A DNA stretch of 64,000 bases from the NCBI GenBank assembly GCA_036245525.1, contig BTPG01000007.1, forward strand, positions 124,833,815 to 124,897,814. The letters run 5' to 3'. The notes beneath the pieces are model-generated. The model had not been told where the DNA came from. It was given only the letters and a program-made list of their open reading frames with translations, and searched no databases. The stretch is from Semisulcospira habei (Eukaryota > Mollusca > Gastropoda > Semisulcospiridae). The number at the start of each line of letters is the position of its first letter. The stretch's first letter is position 1. Made by a program: the position numbers and the translations under genes. Positions 51,801 to 59,300 of the stretch are shown in pieces.

Positions 51801-54800
51801 TCTCTCGGTCCACGCTGTCAAATGCTTTCTCATAATCCACAAAGTTGACGTACAGCGGGGAGCTCCACTCCAGAGACTGTTCCACGATGATGCAGAGAGT
51901 GGCGATCTGGTCTGTACATGATCGGTTCTTCCTGAATCCTGCTTGCTGGTCTCTCAGCTGGGGGTCAACGGAGCTCTTCATTCTCTCTAGGATGATCCTG
52001 TTGAAGACCTTTCCTGGTACTGACAGCAAGGTGATTCCTCTGTAGTTGGAACACTTGCTGAGGTCGCCTTTCTTGGGAAGCTTGATTAGGTACCCTTCCT
52101 TCCAGTCAGCCGGCATCACCTCCTCTTCCCAGATCTTTCCAAACAGTGGGTACAGCATCTCAACTGTTGTCTCTAGGTCTGCTTTCAGAGACTCCGCTGG
52201 GATGCCATCTGGCCCTGCTGCTTTGCCATTCTTCAAAAATGCCACTGCTTTTCTGATCTCTTTCCGGCTGGGTCTGTCACAGCTGATGGGTAGGTCGGTC
52301 TCTGCCGGCTGGATGTCGGGGGGGTCGGGTGGGCTAGGTCTGTTCAGTAACTCTTCAAAATACTCGGCCCATCTGTCGAGTTGGTCTGCTCTGTCTGCAA
52401 TAGGCTTGCCTTCTTTGTCTTTTACTGGTCTTTCTGTATGGCCATACTTACCCGACAATCTTCTGGTAATGTCGTAGAGCTGTTTCATGTTGCCGCTGCC
52501 TGCTGCCTTTTCTGCCTCTGCTGCCAGGCTGTCTGTGTAGGCCCTCTTGTCTGCCCTGATACTCCTCTTCACCTCGCGGTTGGCTTCCGAGTATTCCCCC
52601 TGTGCCCTTACTTTGGCTGCTCTCGTGCGACTGTTGTTGACCGCTGCTTTCTTCTGCTTCCTCGCTTCTATCTTCTTCAAGGTCTGTGCCGACAGCCAGT
52701 TCTTGTGGTGGTGTTTCCTGAACCCTACAGTGTCTTTGCAGGTTGAGTTCAGCGCCTCTCTAACTGCCTTCCACTGCTGCTCTGTGGTGACCGCCTCCTC
52801 TTCATTTACTAGCTCCTGTAGCGCTTGAAACCGGTTGGACAGCACCAGTTTTAACTCTTCTCTAACTCCAGTTTCTCTCAGGAGGCCTACATTATAGCGC
52901 TGTCTTCTTGTTGTCTCTGTGCGGCTTTTTGGAAAATATCGGTACTGGCAAAAATTATCGCGGTACGGCCGTCTTCACGGTACACAGCTCTATTCCACAC
53001 TATAGGCCAGCTAAAAGAAGCAATCGCGTTTATGGTGCGCGAAGGCCTCCCTCATACTGGTAGAAGGTTTCAAACTAAGAAACTGTTTTTAGAAGCGTGT
53101 CGGGCAACAGTTTTTATTAAAACCGTTTTAAAACCTCTTTTAACTCAACATTTGTTAAGAGTTTTCATTTACATGGGTATAACTGTTGTGCATCTAGGCC
53201 GAAGTATCCCTTATAGTGCAGGCTACTGATTTTTCCCATTGTCGCCTTCTCTCTTTGCTCAGCACCTCGCTTAGAGACAAATTTTCATTGTCTTAAGTTG
53301 GACCCATTAATTAACTAATTAAGCCCATCACCTTCCTTTACGGTCGTCATTTAAAAAAAATAAATAAAACAGGCCCCTTCTGGTGCACTAAGTAAAAAAA
53401 ACACAAAAATATTTCAAAATAGATAATGAGATTTGTAGAGACAAATTTCCATTGTCTTAAGTTGGACTATTAATTAACATAAGCCCATCATCTTCCATCA
53501 ACAATGATTTCATTATAGTCTTCCCTTGAAAGCAGATGTTTCTTGTTTTCACCATACTTTTGAAATAATAGCTCTTGATAGCGTTTCTCCATTGTGTTAT
53601 CCATGATGTCAAACCGCAAACCAACTACTAACTCTCAAGGCACTGATAAACAGCAAAAGGGAATCAGTGAGCCATAGTCACATTGTATGTGTGGTCCGCT
53701 AATTCTGAACACCTTGTAAACTCAGTTGAGTTGAATCTCACATGTCAGCCATAGTCACATTGTACGTCGAGTTGAATCTCACATGTAAACAAATATTGAT
53801 TCACGGATTTACTAAAAGTCAATCAGTGAATTTGTGTAGTGTTCAGTGATTTCATGAAATCACCGACTTCACACATTCACTGTAACATATATATATATAT
53901 ATACACCCACGCAACAAGATGTACAAGAAAAAAATAGCAAAATGCTCAGACAAAAAGACACACCATAAAACTAATAAAGGATAGACAACTCCCACTGACA
54001 ACAAAATGTTGACAAAAAGGAAGAATTACCAGATACTACAGTGAATGCTTGTTTACAGGAATAAATAAGTCTTCAAAGACTGACAGAAACTTCAGATTCA
54101 AAGTGTCTGAAGACCTGTGGAAGTTTATTCCAAAACAATGGTCCTTGGTATAAGAAAGACCTCTCACCAAAAGACTTAGTTCTCACGGTTGGAATGTGTA
54201 ATAATACTAATAGTTTTGTGTCTGCCGAGTGTAGTCACCTAAATGATGGTCTTTCAAGACAAGTGACACATTTTGCACATCAAAACAGCTTTTGAGAGAG
54301 CGCCTGGCCTTAACCCATTACATCCTGAGGCTGACTTTTTAAAAGTTGCTTATTGTCCTATGAAGGCTACATTACAGTTTAGGATATATATATCAACCAT
54401 TCTAGTTCAAGGGTGGTGCCAGAATAGCTTGGTGCCCCAGATGCCAAACTATTCTGGCACGACCCTTGAACTATCACAGTCAAATTTATTTCAAGCAATG
54501 GTGTATAAGAATGAAAAGGGTTAAAGACTACTTCTACCTGCAAAAAAAAAAAATGGTTGCTCTAAGCTGATTCTCAGTATTACGTCCTGGTACTTTTCAA
54601 GTCGGCATTTGTGTAGTACATATATGAAGGGAAACAACATTAACCACATGTAGCCACGATGGGGTTAAAGAACCCCAACCAATGTGCACCGAATGCCGGA
54701 CAAGTTTACAATGTCTGTTTGGATCAGCGGGCAATTTAACCGGCAGCAGGGATGTATAAACACAGGAGATTAGATCCCATCTGAGGACAAACATGTAATG

Positions 54801-56271
54801 CATTGATTCTTGGACCAGATCCAACCTGCAGGTAAAACACTGCTAAAATCTGGCACGCTGTGTATACTTTTTAACTTTTTAAACTTTTACCTCTTTCCTG
54901 TAGTTTAACCAAAAGACCTTCACAGCCTGCTGAGGCCTCTCAGCTTCTAAGCCTGCAGCAGACTGGTGTCATTCGCCCTGCGGTCTAACCGTTACGCCGG
55001 AAGTGTGCCGGTCTGTGATTTTGGACCTTACGGCTGAAAGCCGTAAGGTCCAAAATCACAGACCAGCACACGACACGACACGCCACCATCCCGCTGACGC
55101 AACCCGGTTTGTTGGGAAGTATTAAAACGCGATGAAAGGAAATGAACAAGGGCTCCTGGCAGATTTTCAGTGATGTAACGTTCAGTAGCGTGGAGTGAAT
55201 CGCCAAGAGCTCGCTACCGTCCTCTGACCTCAGTAAATGACAACATGCTGGAAATGACTGTGCAAAACTAGCAGGACATGACTAGACATTAACCCTTTAG
55301 CCCCAAGGTCCCATTTCTCAAATTTTGGAGGTGTTGCCTAATGACTATGTACCAGCTGCTAGGAGATAGACTGACCATGATAATTCAAAGGTAGTGCCAG
55401 ATTAGCTTGGCGTCTGGGGCACCAAGCTATTCTGGCACGGCCACCCTCGAACTATCATAGTCAATAGGTGTATCAGGATGAAAAGGATTAATCACTTCAC
55501 TTATGACAAACTTCTGATATAAATGCGCCTGCCACCAATCAGACCTTCCACAGGGGTGAGAGGGGAAAAAAGGAAAATGGTGGGGGTGCTTGTAGGGCAA
55601 GAAATAATAATTAAACAAAGCAAGTAAGACCTTATGATTTATGTCTAAACTAGCTGTTTAAAACAGGACGCAAAACAAAAATCAGTCTATTTCTTGCACG
55701 TTTTCTGATGTCTGATGGAAACATGTCATTGGCAACAGTAACATACTTTCACACAAACACACCTCCAACCCTTTTTTTTTTTTTTCTCCCCGGATTTCGG
55801 GGTTCAACAGAAATTCTTCTTCTTCTTCCTCGATCGCTACAGAAATGACCCTGGCGAGCAGGAAAAAAAGGATCTCCGTTAAAAAACGGAAGCTCTGACC
55901 AATGCTAAAGGTGCGAGGTTCAATACTGGGTTACGGCATCAGACTTTTCTCCTCTAGTGCACCATTAATTTGGGCGGACCGTCTGGGGTTCTTTCTCCGG
56001 CCGGCTCTTCCTGCCCCCCCCCCCCCCCCTGACCCCACCACCACCATCCATTTTGGTACCAGTTTCAGGCCTCTTTATAAATTTCAAATACAAGCGATCA
56101 AAATTTCCAAACCTCAGTAGCTTGAGCTGACCCTTCGCACCACGTGAATGGCGCGTGTTTGTCTTGTACAGTGTTTGTCTTCAGAGTGAATGCGCGCGTG
56201 ACATGAGCATGTGTGTTGGGTTTTCAGTTCATGGTGCTTTGAGCCGATTGTCAGAATATAATAAACTGATT

Positions 56272-56302
<31 letters not shown>

Positions 56303-59300
56303 ACAACAAATTTGGGTCCCTGTATGTTTTGTCATATAAAGTTTCCTGCATTTCAGATTTGGTGCTGACTAATTACATCAACACTGTCGCTGTTGACAAG
56401 GTCACCTCGCAGTATTCGAAGCATGAAACTTAACAGATCTGTCGATTCAATCTGCCTGCTAACAGATCAGACGCAATTTATCAAAGTGTGCCTCTTTCAA
56501 TTCTGACTTCAACTCATTGAGCTGGACCCACCGTGACAAATCAAGCCTCACTAGCCTGGCACCCATCCAGGCGTGGAGCTGACTTGACCTATGGCATCCA
56601 CCCCTCCCGACTTGTAAAAGGTGTGCTGGTCTGTGATTTTGAACCGTATAGCCTACGGCCATAAGGTCCAAAATCACAGACTAGCACGCCAATGTGAGCC
56701 ACTTGATGTGGAAGTGAGAGAGATACTGATCACTCAGGCATTACCACGCTGCATGCAATTAATGCTTGTCTAAAGGGCTGAACGTAACGTTTGTCGACCT
56801 AACAAAAGCATTCGACACTGTGAGCAGGCAAGGCATGTGGCAGATCCTGGAGCGACTTGGCTGTCCCCCAAAGTTCCTAAGCATGATCGTCCAGCTCCAC
56901 GAGGACCAGCAAGGCCAGGTTAGACTCAACAGTAACCTCTCAGAACCATTCCCCATTATCAACGGCGTGAAACAGGGCTGCGTGCTGGCACCAACCCTCT
57001 TCACCATCTTCTTTAGCATGATGTTGAAGCAGGCCACAGTAGACCTCGACGATGACGATGCAGTGTACATCAGATATCGTCTCGATGGCAGCCTGTTCAA
57101 CCTCAGACGACTGCAGGCCCACACGAAAACCCTAGACCAACTGATTCGTGAGCTGCTCTTTGCTGATGACGCTGCCCTTGTTGCACACACAGAGAGAGCC
57201 TTGCAGCGCATCACATCCTGCTTTGCAGATGCTGCCCAGCTCTTTGGACTCGAGGTCAGTCTGAAAAAGACAGAGGTACTACATCAGCCGGCACCCAAGG
57301 TAGAGCATCGCCCTCCCCACATCACCATCGGCGAGTCTGAACTGAAGTCAGTACACCAGTTTACCTACCTTGGCTGCATCATCACGTCAGATGCCAAGCT
57401 GGACAAGGAGCTTGACAGCAGGCTGGCAAAAGCGAACAGCGCTTTTGGGCGACTTTTCAAGCGGGTGTGGCACAATCAACAGCTGAAAACGGGCACCAAG
57501 ATCAGTGTGTACAGAGCTGTCGTCCTCACCACCCTGCTGTACAGTTCCGAGTCCTGGGCCCTCTACCGCAACCAACTACGACTCCTCGAACGCTTTCACC
57601 AGCGCTGCCTGCGTACCATCCTGGGCATTCACTGGAGTGACTATGTCACCAACGTCGAGGTCCTTGAACAGGCAGAAACTATGAGCATCGAGGCTTTGTT
57701 GCTGCGGACACAGCTTCGCTGGGCGGGGCACGTCTCCAGGATGGAGGATCATCGCCTACCCAAGATCACTCTGTTCGGCGAGCTTGCTACTGGACACCGT
57801 GACAGAGGGGCACCAAAGAAGAGATACAAAGACGGTCTCAAGAAGTCACTTAGTGCTTGCCAAATCGACCACCGCCAGTGGTCTTCGCTTGCTGCGGACC
57901 GTGACACCTGGCGCTCCACCATCTACAAGGCAGCCGTCTCCTTTGAGGACTCTCGCAGAGCTAACCTTAAGGACAAACGGCTCAGGAGAAAAAACCGAGT
58001 TGCCGTAACTCAGAACCCTGACCAGACCTTCCCCTGCAGCCACTGCGGTCGAACCTGCCTGTCCCGGATTGGCCTCCGCAGCCACGAAAATGCCTGCAGA
58101 CGACGTGGGCAAGCCCTATAGAATCTTCGTTCGCGAAGTCAAGCCAAGAGAAAGTTTGCCAACCGATATCATAACCCTAAGTCCACGAATAAAATATTCC
58201 TTTAATGTTATTAAATTACATTCAATGTAGGCATTGCTTCTGAAGTTTACCCCGGGTACTCAAAGAGTCCTAGATTCCCCCCTCCAATTCCCCCCCCCCC
58301 CCCCTTCCCACTCGCCCTTACAAACACCCATACAAAAACTTCACAGTCATTAAAGGTTCAGCGTGCGTAATGGGCATTCAAAGCATTACATGACAGTGTT
58401 TTGTTGCCGGTTCTCTGGGGTATAAGGGGGCTCACAATGGTATACCCACTATGCATACTATGACCCAAATGCTCACTATGTGTGAAATAAAACTGCCTTT
58501 CAATTTCTGTTCGTAGTATTTTTCTGCAGGTAAGAAAAATCTTCACAGGTAAAAAGTTTTTTGGGGGAGAAGAAAATATGAACCAAATCTAACAGTACAA
58601 TTGTTTAACCCCTTCATTGCCAGTGGATTTGTTATTTTCATGCCAAAGAGCCCTAGCCATCCAATAAACATGGATGCAAAGAGGTCCCAGCAAGAGGCAC
58701 AAATCCTCATGAGCCCCGGCATGACAAGGACTCATGAAGATCTATGCCACTTATAGATGGATCGTGTTCACTTTTTTCTGAGCGAATGTGAAGGGTTAAC
58801 ATACATAATTTTTTCGGGCTAGACAGAGGAAGCAAAAGACCTTCACACATTAACTAAAACCTGTACAAACAACGAGCTATCATGGTCAATCTATTCTATC
58901 ACCAATGTGAACGTGTGCGGTGATACACAACTTTCTATACTGTGCACTATTTGCTTGCACAGTTTTGGTTAAAATACGGTAATTATAGTTAACAGACCCT
59001 CGCGCTGGGACCATATGGCATTGAGACGCGTCCCCTGGGTGGCGGATAGGGGGTCCCTCGCGAGAGGGGTGCACCGAATGAAATAAGGTGCCGTGAACCA
59101 ACATGGTCTAAGGGAAGGTGACCCCGACAGAAAACCCCTGGTCCTCCTAGTAAGGGGGTTGGGCGTGGGGGTAGCTTCCCCACCCTGCAAATAAGGAAAT
59201 AGCTACAAAAACGCTGACGAAAAAAGTCGCTGGAGGTCTCTCGTCGACGGCCTATACCCGGTACCCGACAGGCGTAAGTAATAGTTAACATAACCACGAT

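Larger units (their letters stand above)
41525..52992 (+). mobile_element. hAT DNA transposon (ZBED type) with two LINEs inside
   Basis: The ends are TAGGTGCACGGTATTACCG on the left and the complement of TAGAGCTGTGTACCGTGAAG on the right. Both continue into GGTAC/GGTATACCG-rich subterminal sequence. Flanking DNA repeats TTCCACACTATAGG on both sides, including the expected 8-bp hAT duplication. Removing the LINEs at 44014-50029 and 50748-52928 with one duplication each leaves about 3.2 kb, a normal autonomous hAT size. The transposase is broken by stops. Confidence 0.85.
40687..53886. mobile_element. Outer inverted-repeat element containing the hAT nest
   Basis: A 39-bp sequence starting GTTACAGTGAATGTGTGAAG (40687-40725) recurs inverted at 53848-53886 with three mismatches. 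Four AGTGATTTCATGAAATCACT-like palindromes lie just inside the left end and one inside the right. With the hAT removed, the element would be about 1.7 kb. No coding sequence is seen; the family is unknown. Confidence 0.6.

Noticed and set aside
54585..54830. Possible small gene on the minus strand (75 codons at 54597-54824)
   Set aside because: No motif, no splice context fitting HIP1, and length within chance expectation.
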